A DNA stretch of 64,000 nucleotides, from the NCBI GenBank assembly GCA_013398955.1, contig VWPU01023315.1, forward strand, positions 1 to 64,000, read 5' to 3'. This document shows, one piece after another, positions 52,396 through 61,575 of the stretch. Each line of letters opens with the position of its first letter. Position 1 is the first letter of the stretch. The DNA comes from Callaeas wilsoni. Its lineage: Eukaryota; Chordata; Aves; Passeriformes; Callaeidae. Below the pieces are notes generated by a model, which worked only from the letters and a program-made list of their open reading frames with translations, had not been told where the DNA came from and made no database searches. Both the position numbers and the translations under genes were made by a program.

Positions 52396-54523
52396 TCACC
52401 CTGGATCCCAGAGAGGGGATTCTGGCCCAGCCTAGTGCTGCTTAACCAACCAAACACCACTTCCTAGCACTGCATCTGCACAGCTTTATTGCCTTGCTCT
52501 GTGCCTGCTGTTTGCACCGGATTCTTGTCTCCGTGTTGCACAGGTCATTTTTTCCTGCTGGTGTGAAGTCAGGTAAAGCCATGTTAGTGCACAGACCCTC
52601 AGTTTTCCTTTCCTTTGGTGCCAGTTGCTGCTTCTTGGTCACCACTTGCCAGCTGAGCATTGTCTGTCATCTTAAATGCAGCATCTTCTCTGATCATGCT
52701 GGACCAGACTTGTTCTTCCTTTAACTCCAGCGAGCTTGATTGTATCCTGAATTCCCATTTGTCTTCCTGGGTGTCTGGCCATACATGTCATAGGGATTTG
52801 CACTGCCTCACTCCCACTTTTTACAAGCAAACCTGCATATTAAGAGCCCCACTCTGAGGGGATTCAACACACAAATGCGATTCTTACTTCAGGGTTCTTT
52901 GCTTCAGAGCAGTAAGTAAACATGCTGTATAGAGTTAAGAAATAATTATTCTAAGTTGGAATAATGAAGGGAAAGTCCTGTGGAAATTAGTAATTTTTTT
53001 ATCATTATTTATTTAATAGCACCTTTGAATGTGTCTAGCAAGTATTTCTGTAGTGGCCTCAAAACATTTCAGAACCTCAGTCCAACACTGGTGCTAGCAG
53101 ATGAAAATGTTTTGACAAGATTTGCTGAAGTGAAAGAAATGAGCATCAAATGGGAAATGGTTGGCTGAGCGTGGTGTTTTACATGGGTGATTGAGTTAGA
53201 GATGGAAAAGTGTTTTTCTGGAGTTTCAAAGGTTTTATGAGTGGTTAAAAAACCCAACAAAACAACCTACCAACAACTGATTTATGTAACAGTGGAAAAG
53301 AGGAAAAGTACTTTCTTCCTCCTCTTTTATTCTGTGTTTTTTCAAGCCTAGCAGGGTGTGGTTGGACTGTGTGGAAGGCAAAGTTCCCAGCCGCCCGTAC
53401 AAAAGCAGTTAGCCATCTGCGATGGGTGGATAAGGCAGAGCACTGCAGTTATTTGCAGGACAGTTTCATGGTTCTTCTCTTAACACAGAGCTTTTCCCAG
53501 CTCTTTTGCAGTATTCAGGGTGTTAATCCCAAATGGTCTGGCCAAATTCCAGTGTGACCAATTCCATTCCATTGACGCAACTTCTGGCGATTTTGAGCAT
53601 ATCAGCATTGCTCACTTATCCTGAGCTATTGTGAGAGGCTGTTTTTAAAGAACAGCTGTTTCACTGGTGGCTGAGGTATCTGGAGAAATTCCTTGCAAGC
53701 CTAGGCCGAATAACTTTGTGTCTGCTGTGGGTTTGAGGTCTTGGAGCACAAAGTGGCCGTTTCACTGCAGGTGACTGAGCTGCATAAAATTAAGTTCATT
53801 GAGCAGTGTCAGTGTCAGGCAGGAGGCCAATATGTGAGTCTTAAAGAGGGAGAGAGAGCTGCATGTACTCTAAAAATGGCTGTTTTGTTTAGAGCAGAAA
53901 ACGCAGAAAATGTGAAGTTTCTCCAAGTGCCTCAATCCTATTGGCATTTTTCTGTGTTATTTAGACTCTTCTCAAAATCTTCTTAACAATGTTTAGCCTT
54001 TGTTTATTGTTCAGCTGTTGTTCTTGGAAAGACATCATAAGGAGTAATGAACTCGGCCTCATGACATCCTTCTGAGGGAGAGAAATGTCTCCTTTCAAAA
54101 CAGACACAAACAGGTTGGCTTTGTTATTGTCTTTTGTTGCTGGTGAGAGGAATGCCGTCATGGTTAGCAGACCAGAGCAGAAAATGTTCAGTGCTGACCT
54201 AGGCTTCCTTAGTAAATGGGGTCTCATCCATCCTGTCTAAACATTGCAATACTTGTTTTCCATTTTTTGTCAAAGGGTTGCTGTTAAACTACACAAAATA
54301 GGGGAAAACTGATTTGGAACTCAGCAGTAGGAAAGAACAGGAAGATCTGTGCTCTGCTAAGATGACGTTCCTCGGGGATGCTGTGGAGCTTGGGGTGATG
54401 CAAGCATGGGCAGCTTGGCCGATTTTGGCCATTGGGATTTCTTTCCAAGCTAATCCTATCACCAGAGATTTGCCTGCAGTTCACCTCACAAGCTGCTCAG
54501 CAGTTGCGTTTGTTTTCTTCTAG
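52396..54523. other. Intergenic region between SLC25A19 and MIF4GD, first part
   Basis: No recognisable coding exon or repeat. Only short ORFs without family resemblance. Confidence 0.6.
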
Positions 54524-54756
54524 TGCCTTTTACCATGAGAATGTCCAAAAGCTCCTTAGGAGGCAGAGCGTTGGCGAGGAGTTGTGCTGTGGTTGTTCGC
54601 GGCTCCACCACAGTGCTGAGCCGGCCTCGGACGCACAAGATCTGCGAGGAACATGCTGCTTCCTGCAGTGCTGCCTGGCTCACCGAGTTCCTAGGACAGT
54701 CTCATTCTCAGGATGCTCATCCAGAGCTGCACAGCATCATTTTTGACAAGAAATGA
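54524..54756 (+). other. Unassigned ORF behind a splice acceptor (possible orphan terminal exon)
   Basis: An ORF from ATG 54535 to TGA 54754-54756 encodes 73 residues I do not recognise. Directly upstream is a strong acceptor (tgttttcttctag, AG at 54522-54523), and ATTAAA follows at 54933-54938 with GU-rich sequence after it, so the layout fits a terminal exon. The ATG has A at -3. The first ~38 residues hold many Arg, Ser and Ala and no acidic residue, which superficially resembles a mitochondrial presequence. It may equally be chance in a GC-richer patch. No upstream exon was identified. Confidence 0.25.
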
Positions 54757-55560
54757 ATGTTTTACAGTTGAGACTGGAATAGATTGTATTTAATTTGGAT
54801 TGAAGTTTCTCTTGTGATGTAGAAACTGTAACTGTGGCATTTTGCTGTGTTGCCTGAGTGGGTCTTTTGCTGTTTCCTGAAAGCATCGGAGCATAACACG
54901 CACAGTGTGTGCCTACCTTTGAGACAACGTACATTAAATATTTTGTTATGCAGTGTCTGGCTGCAATTGGTTTATTCCTTTCCTCTCCGTGCCTATGCTG
55001 GACCCCGTAGGAACATCCCGCTGCCTGAAAGGGAGGATAATCGAGGCCCAGAGCATGGGGCAACAGGAGCCATTTGGATTTCCCTTCCCAGTGTTGGCTT
55101 GTGGGTGCTCCTCAGCCATAGGCAGAACTGTACCCTCTGTGTTGGGTATCGCTGTTGAGAACTGCACCAAAAGGGATCATCCAAGGGGGATTTGTGCAGC
55201 CCAGTCTCATTGCTGTGTCCTAGAGGGGCTTTTGGAGCTGTGGTGGCCACTCCTGAGGCTTACACCCTTGGTGGATGAGTTCAGGCTTTGTTTGTATCCA
55301 GCCAGGCCACGCAGCGCTACAGAAAATGTTCCCAAACTGTTCATTATGTGTTCCCTCGGCCATTCCCTGGTTTCAGCAGCCTGGCTGCTTTACTGTGAAG
55401 GCTTCACCTCCTGCAGGGTCTTCCCTTATGAAATGGTTGAGATTTGAGAGGAAAAACGTCAAGTGTGTTATACTACACTCAGCTCTTGTTGCAGTGCGTT
55501 GGTTTAGGGCATCTCCCCTTTCCTGACTTTTTTTTCTACTCATTTTTTTAAACCGCTCTG
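54757..55560. other. Intergenic region up to the MIF4GD promoter
   Basis: GC content rises towards 55560. ORFs here (up to 164 codons) have no family features. No repeat is identified. Confidence 0.55.
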
Positions 55561-56400
55561 CTGCAGCCTGCCCTGACCCGGAGGGAAGGGTGGAATTCAC
55601 GCCGTTATCACTCGTAGAGCGCCGGGACAGCCCCGCGGGGGACCGGGACAGAGAGGTGAGTGCTGCCTGCGACTCACCAGCGGGGGGAGTCGGAAAAGCA
55701 GTGGCCATGCCCTGGAGGTGTCTGGGGGGGCACTCGGGGAACAGCCGGCCGTGCCTGGAGGTGCCCAGGGGAACGGGGGTCAGCCAGCCGTGCCCGGGAG
55801 GGTGCCAGGAGGGGCAGCCGGCCGCGCCTAGGGGAGCCTGGAAGTTTCCCGAGGAGCAGCCGGCCGTACCCGGGGCTCAGCCCGCCGTGCCCCGGCGCTC
55901 GCAGGCGGTGGCGCTGCCGCCGCTCTCCCGCCCGTCCCGGCCCGTCCCTCCCCCGGCTTGGGCGAGGAAATGACCTAAGAGGAAACCTGGGCCGTGCCGG
56001 GAGGGCGCGGGGCCCGGGAGGTGCCGGCGATGCTCCGGCGGCCGGAGGACACAGCGGGGGTGGCCGGCAGGTCGGTGGGGCTGCGCCCGGCCCCCTCTGC
56101 CCTGCCCGGGGCAGCGCGGGGGCTGCTTTCCCGCGATCCGCCTCTCCCTCCGTCCAGTGGCCCTTGGGCTTGTGCCAGCCGCGGGGCTGGAGCGATGGGA
56201 GGCAGCGGCGAGGGTTCCTGGGGGCTCCGGTGATCCAGCTGCCCCGGGCAAGAGGCGTCTCGGCGCTGGGGGTTCCACTTGCGGCTCGGCGAGGATGGGA
56301 TGGGGGTTCTGGGGGCTGGTAGAGCCCTTGGGGCAGACACTCTGGCGTGGCAGAGGAGGCTCTCTGCTCTTCTCCCTCTCCTTGTAGTGGCTAGGACTTG
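55560..56400 (+). promoter_or_regulatory. MIF4GD: CpG island, promoter and probable first exon of MIF4GD
   Basis: CpG-dense block. A good donor gacagagag|gtgagt at 55656 could end a noncoding first exon starting around 55570-55620. The acceptor just before the coding exon is at 57991-57992. A second acceptor-like site (tctccttgtag, AG 56386-56387) could serve an alternative 5' UTR exon. Large ORFs on both strands (127-220 codons) follow from the low stop frequency of GC-rich DNA and are not called. Transcript ends are inferred. Confidence 0.6.
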
Positions 56401-57992
56401 TCCAGCCCATACTGCCAGGTGTGACTCCGCAGGTCACAGGTGCCCAGGCACCTGAGCTGGTGGATCACTGGCAGATTGAAGGTGCTGACCTCAATCGTGT
56501 CAGTCCCCGGGACGGCTCGTCTAGCAGGGGCCAGTGGCAGAGGAGCAGTCGGTGCCCACAGGTGCCCCATGTCACCCACTGCCACCAGCCCTTCCGATAA
56601 GGTGGTGCTGGCAGGAGAGTCTCTAGTGCAGGCGAGACCTGGCTGGCTCGGTGTTCACACGCTGTGGTTTGGTCTGGGCAGGGTTATTTGGCACAGCAGT
56701 TCAAAGCAGCCGTGGCCATCCCAGGGAGCCGTGGGACGGAAGCTTCGGGAGAGGGGCCGGGCAGCGACGGCACAGACGCTGCCAGACGGGCTCGGGCGCT
56801 TCCCGCTGCGCTGCGTGAGGCACTGTGCTCTCGGCAGGTTCCCGCTGCGTGGAGATGCTGCCGGTGGGACACGGGGCTGCTGGTGATCTCGGGCTGCTCC
56901 ACTGGCAGTGCAGCATGGCATGAATGCAGATGCAGAGAGAGGAGAGATCGGCTAGGAAGGTGTTTGCCAACCAGGCATGGCACGGAGGGCACCCAGCTGC
57001 TTGTGAATCCACCTGGGAAAGAAACCTCTGTGCCGGTCCCAGGGTAGGTGAGAGCTTTGGCTGCGAGAGCAGCGTCGGCAGGTGGTGACCCCCATGGGGC
57101 TGCTCTCTGCTCTGAGTTACTGTTGTGCCGTGTGTGAGGGGATTGCTCAGGTACCTGTCCCATGCCCCTAAAGGCTCTTGGGTTTTGATCTGGGTAGGGA
57201 CCTATTTGCAGAGAGGGGTGAGTAATGGCCGAGGAATTTTGACGAGCTGGCAAAACTGATTTGGCCGACTGCCTTCTCCCGTTTGTGCTGCCGGTCTGGC
57301 CAGCCCTGCATTTCCATCCAGCAGATCCTGTGTGAGTCAAAGCAAGCCCTTCCTCTCTGTGCCGTGCGTACCTTCTTGCTGTTTTCACTGTATCATGAAG
57401 CAGAAGAAAATCAATCTAGAGACTAGTTAGCAGCACTGCTGGTGCTGCAGAGCAGTGCTTGACTGCAGAGGGATGAGAGAGATGGGACCTGCTGCTGTTG
57501 GGGATTTGGCTGCTGAGTTTGCTGTGTCGCACTGGGAGCTGTGGGAGCCTGGCTCTGGTGCAGGAGAGGTGCTCTGGTGAGCATGTGTTGGATGCTTTTG
57601 TGCTGGCTTCAATTCTTCCCAGATTTTTGTATGAAAGCAGCTGAATTGGTGTTTCAAAGGCCCAAGGGAGCAGTGCGTGCTTCCCTGTGATACAGCCACG
57701 TTTATTTTGGGTCTGCTTTGCCTGTAACATGTTTCTCACATCAGAAAAATATAAGGGCTCTGAAGATGAAGTTCTGTCATCAGCTGGTAGGAGACAAGAC
57801 TTTAAAAGATGTGGGAATGAGGATTTGCCTAGATCTAGGGCTGGAGTTGGTGCCCTAATAAAAGAGGAGTTTCCTTGCGGTGGGGAGCTGTCAGGAAACA
57901 GCCTGTGCTTCAGCACTACCTGGGATGTACCAAATGGCAAATGGGTGAAGGTTTGCCTGTGTCAAACTAGGTTCTGTGTGCTTCCTCCCCAG
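55656..57992 (+). other. MIF4GD: Putative MIF4GD 5' intron
   Basis: Runs from the donor at 55656 to the acceptor ttcctccccag (AG 57991-57992). The first part is CpG island; the remainder is moderately GC-rich. No coding exon is recognised; ORFs on the minus strand (174 and 234 codons) look like noise. Confidence 0.5.
55742..55891 (+). repeat. Five irregular copies of a GC-rich 14-bp motif
   Basis: cagccggccgtgcc at 55742, with variants starting at 55781, 55815, 55857 and 55878 that each differ at 0-2 positions. Spacings are 39, 34, 42 and 21 bp, so this is not a clean minisatellite. It lies just after the putative first-exon donor. Confidence 0.7.
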
Positions 57993-58129
57993 GGACTGTC
58001 ACTAGCTCATCCATTGCCCTGACTCTTGCCCTTGGAGGAAACCAGTCATGGGGGAAACGGGCAAAGAAGAGTACAAAATACAGTCCTTCGACTCCGAGAC
58101 TCAGAAGCTACTGAAAACAGCCCTCAAAG
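57993..58129 (+). CDS. MIF4GD: MIF4GD coding exon 1 (UTR 57993-58047, residues 1-27)
   Basis: Acceptor ttcctccccag ends at 57992; ATG 58048; donor gtcagc at 58130 after one base of Asp28 (phase 1). Confidence 0.88.
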
Positions 58130-59948
58130 GTCAGCAGGTTTTTATGAGCTCCTCTGCCACGGGTGGTTTCTGCACCATTTAACGTGACTGTACCGGGCCC
58201 TGCACAGACCTTGGTTGTTCTCCAGGTGCCCCAAAGCAATCAGGGGCCAAAGAGAGCTGGGTCCTGACAGTATTTCTCTTCTCTGCAGACCCCAGTAATG
58301 TGGACCTGGAAAAAGTGGCCAATATTATAGTGGACCAGTCCCTCAAAGACTGTGTGTTCAGCAAGGAGGCGGGGCGCATCTGCTATACCATCATCCAGGT
58401 GAGAGCTCGTGTCTGGACAGTGAAACACCTGGGCTGTTGTATGGGTTGTCCCTGGGCTGGGCCAGGAAGGGCTTTGCCCCAGTCACGTGCTCTGACCCCT
58501 CGGCCATCTCTCCTCTCCTACCACTTGCCCCATGCAGTGGCAGCATCCAGAGGAGCAGTGGGCCAACACAGGCAGTGAGTTGCAGCTTTTCTGCCTCTCT
58601 GGGAATCACTGTGTGGTCCTGCATCCCCCTGCCCCTCTGGCACCCCTGTTTCATCCCTCCATCCTGCTTTTGTGGACTCATAGGCAGAGAGCAAACAAGT
58701 TGGCCAGAGCATCTTCCGGAGGAGCCTGCTGAACCGGCTACAGCAGGAGTACAAGGACAGGGAGGAGCTGCGCACCCGCTCACTCCAGGCCTGGATCTGC
58801 TACGTCACCTTCATCTGCAACATCTTCGACTACCTGAGGGTGAGGAGCTGGATCAGGAGCAGTCGACTGCTGCTGCCTGGAGTGCCAGAAGGGCCTGGGC
58901 ATCCCAGGATACCAGGGCAGGGGTGTTGAGTGGGTGTTGTACAGAGCCTCAGGGCCATGGGAGCCAGAGCTGGTTCTCAACACAAGGATGCTGCCAGGGC
59001 TGGTGCTACCTACAGGCTTGGAGAGGTAGAGGAAGTCTTCAGGAACAGTCACAAAGTCTCAGCTTCCTCATTTTGCACCTGGTGTTTGAAATCCCCCGAT
59101 TTGCCTGCTCCCAGATGTCCCAGATTGGACTGGTTTAGTTGCTGTGGGGTTTACTGACAGAATTTGCCTTCAGGCCTTTGTGCAGTGTGTGAACTTTGAA
59201 TTCCTGCTTGAAGTAGATGTAAAAATGATGCAAGTAGAGCTGCAGGCAGGAAACATACTGTTGGAACAAGTGTATTTCCCATGACTACCTGCTTACATTT
59301 AAAAATAGATACTTTTTACATCATTTGTTCAGCTCCTCTGGTTCCTGGAGACTCAAATGTCTGATCTCTGATGTAAATCCCACTAATACAGCACAACTAA
59401 ATCCTGCTCCCTTCTCCTCTGGAGACCAGCAAGGGAGTAACTTTAAAATAGCTGCAGACTCCCTCCTGTCCCCAGGCTGATGATGCTCCTCTCTCCTTGC
59501 AGGTGAACAACATGCCCATGATGGCTCTGGTGAACCCTGTGTACGACTGCCTGTTCCGGCTGGCACAGCCCGATAGCCTGCAGAAGGAGGAGGAGGTGAG
59601 TGCAGGGAAGGGCTGCTGATGTGCCTGTTGTCCTGCCAAGGACCTGTAAAAAGCACGGCCCAGGGGGTGCAGAGGAGCCTCCATTGCTTTGTGCTCAGCC
59701 ATCTGCTCTTCCTTCTGAAGGTGGACTGCTTGGTGCTGCAGCTCCACCGCATAGGTGAGCAGCTGGAGAAGATGAATTCCCAGCGGATGGACGAGCTCTT
59801 CTCCCTCCTCCGAGATGGCTTCCTTCTGCAGGAGGGGCTCAGCTCCCTGTCACAGCTCCTGCTGCTGGAGATCATTGAGTTCCGGGCTGCCGACTGGAAG
59901 ATGACAGACGCTGCCCAGAAATACTATTACAGTGAAGTGACGGATTAA
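58048..59948 (+). CDS. MIF4GD: MIF4G domain-containing protein (SLBP-interacting protein 1), complete CDS in five exons
   Basis: Small MIF4G-fold protein (SLIP1) that binds stem-loop binding protein and links histone mRNA 3' ends to the translation initiation machinery. Exons 58048-58129, 58289-58398, 58684-58839, 59503-59595 and 59721-59948 join to 222 residues, the human length as recalled. It runs from MGETGKEEYKIQSFD through LEKVANIIVDQSLKD, FRRSLLNRLQQEY, VCYVTFICNIFDYLR-like and VNNMPMMALVNPVYDCLFRL segments to YYYSEVTD. All is one alpha-helical MIF4G domain; there is no membrane segment. The start is supported by the family N-terminus, an in-frame TAG at 58003-58005 and a good Kozak context (G at -3 and +4). 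Confidence 0.97.
58289..58398 (+). CDS. MIF4GD: MIF4GD coding exon 2 (residues 28-64)
   Basis: Acceptor cttctctgcag, donor gtgaga; 110 nt. Completes Asp28, then PSNVDLEKVANIIVD through ICYTIIQ. Confidence 0.96.
58684..58839 (+). CDS. MIF4GD: MIF4GD coding exon 3 (residues 65-116)
   Basis: Acceptor gtggactcatag has a weak pyrimidine tract; donor gtgagg; 156 nt. It encodes AESKQVGQSIFRR through FICNIFDYLR, and the protein match fixes both borders. Confidence 0.94.
58840..59502 (+). other. MIF4GD: MIF4GD intron 3
   Basis: The largest intron between MIF4GD coding exons (663 nt). The other three are under 300 nt. No feature is seen in it. Confidence 0.85.
59503..59595 (+). CDS. MIF4GD: MIF4GD coding exon 4 (residues 117-147)
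   Basis: Acceptor tctccttgcag, donor gtgagt; 93 nt, phase 0-0. It encodes VNNMPMMALVNPVYD through SLQKEEE. Confidence 0.96.
59721..59948 (+). CDS. MIF4GD: MIF4GD coding exon 5 (residues 148-222 and stop)
   Basis: Acceptor ccttctgaag; TAA at 59946-59948. It encodes VDCLVLQLHRIGEQLEKMN through KYYYSEVTD. Confidence 0.96.
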   Translation: MDCLVLQLHRIGEQLEKMNSQRMDELFSLLRDGFLLQEGLSSLSQLLLLEIIEFRAADWKMTDAAQKYYYSEVTD

Positions 59949-60685
59949 CCTCCCACAGCAGAGAAGGGGAGTTCCCCGCCACCTTCACCAGCAAGCTTCG
60001 TACCAAGTTGGAATTTTTCACATTAATTTTCTAGCACTTCCTGTAAATAGGATTTATACTGGCTAGAGCCTCTCTGCATCTACTGTCAGATGCAGCTGGT
60101 GCTGGTCTGACTTTGGAGGCTCAGAGCGGTGGGAAGGGCACACTTCACCCAGCAAGTTCTCCCACTGATTTTGTCTTAATACTGGGCTGCTGACAGCAAA
60201 GGGCTCGGGAGGCTTCTAGCTCACACCAGCATTTTCTATGAGTGTTAAGGAAAGCACAGTTTAGGCTGAGAACATTTTGCTTCACCCCAAAGCCAGCAGA
60301 GCTGTGGGAGGCAGGAAGGAAATCTCCCAGCTCAGGTGGTACCTGCTTCTCTGGGACAGGTCACAGAACAGACGGTGGCCTCACAGACAGCTCAACCAAG
60401 TGCTGTTTTTTCCAGACTCCTTCCAGCATGCTGGCTGCACCTGCATGCACACAGCCTCTCCCACAGCCAGGAACACCTGCCATGGGGCAGCCTGCGACAG
60501 GAGAGGTCCCTGAGTACATGTAGGAACGGGTTTTAAAGGTTTTATACAATAACTGTCACAGTTTTTTCAGAATTTTGCAAGTTTCAGCTATGGTATTATT
60601 TCTTATAAGAATGGGAGAGAAAGAAAGGAAACAAAATAGTCTATTGAAGGATTTTTTTCTAATAAAAGTTTTCCACTAATGTGTG
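59949..60685 (+). terminator. MIF4GD: MIF4GD 3' UTR with poly(A) signal
   Basis: About 0.7 kb. AATAAA at 60661-60666 (ctaataaaagttttcc), followed by a GU-rich stretch (atgtgtgctctgc). The cleavage position is inferred near 60680. Confidence 0.8.
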
Positions 60686-60868
60686 CTCTGCTTTCTCCCT
60701 GCACAGCTGCTGAGCTCTCAGCAATAATGAAGGGTTACTCCTGACTGAAGCCCTAAGGCTGTGGTAACTCAGTTTCTGCTCCAGTCTAGGGCCTCTTTAC
60801 ACAACCAGGGTAGCTGGAGCAACAGAGACGAAGGTCTGGAATCAGGAAACCTTTCCCATAAAACTGGT

Positions 60869-60951
60869 TTTATTTTGTCACCATTCCCATCAAATCTGTG
60901 CAGACAATGTTGCTGATGACCAGAATCAAAAATCAAAAAGGGCCTTTTATT
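60869..60951 (-). terminator. MRPS7: MRPS7 poly(A) signal candidates
   Basis: Read on the minus strand, AATAAA occurs at 60951-60946 and again at 60874-60869, about 400 and 480 nt after the MRPS7 stop. Either would end the transcript only 200-280 bp from the MIF4GD signal. I cannot tell which is used. Confidence 0.6.
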
Positions 60952-61353
60952 GCCTGTTGTACCAATCCCTGTGGAAGAGGATCCAGCTCTGCTCTTAGCT
61001 CTGCAGCCAAAAGCATTGCTGATTGGAGGAGCAGAGACTTTCAGATCCCCAGGAAACAGGTAAGTGAAAGATGATTTTGTTTAGCATTGCTGTAAGAAAA
61101 ACATCTAAGGCTTGTCTTCATAGGGAAGTGATTATGAAATAACTGGAGCATCCCTGCTGGGGCTGGTAACTCAGATTCCCCCTTCCCCCATCCAAACAAG
61201 CACAAAGAAAAAGAACCTCGTGGGGATTGTGTGAGCTTTTCCTGGGTTAGATCAGAAGCTGCCTGCAAGGGATATTCCACCTTTCCCTCTCCCAGGCTGG
61301 CAGCCCTGGGGCTCTGCTCCCCAGGCCATGGCAGCGTGTCCCATGCAGGGTCC

Positions 61354-61575
61354 CTACCACCAGCGGAAGTGGGCGTACGCCCGGTTGGCCTCTGCCATCT
61401 TGTGCAGGACGTGCTTCTTCTTGATGATGGGCCCCTCGTTGTTGAAGGCCAGAAGCAGCTCCTGGGAGAGCTTTTCTGGCATCATCGTCCGGCGGTGCTT
61501 CTTCTCCCTGCACTCGGTGATCAACCACTTCATGGCCAGGAAGCGCTTCCGATTGTCCGTCAGCGGGACGGGCAC
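61354..61575 (-). CDS. MRPS7: MRPS7 last coding exon
   Basis: Acceptor taaccctttcccag; 73 codons plus TAG (61356-61354), from [17 protein letters not shown] to AHFRWW. Confidence 0.96.
   Translation of the reverse strand: MPVPLTDNRKRFLAMKWLITECREKKHRRTMMPEKLSQELLLAFNNEGPIIKKKHVLHKMAEANRAYAHFRWW

Noticed and set aside
55660..56437. Large ORFs (186-220 codons) on both strands of the MIF4GD CpG island
   Set aside because: Stop codons are rare in such GC-rich DNA. The translations are Gly/Pro/Arg/Ala-rich without domains, and both strands are open together.
56684..57940. Minus-strand ORFs of 234 and 174 codons
   Set aside because: No recognisable family. They lie opposite the MIF4GD 5' intron, and no splice-supported transcript structure is visible.
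58437..59138. 233-codon + strand ORF over MIF4GD exon 3
   Set aside because: Out of frame with the real exon, and it continues through introns on both sides.
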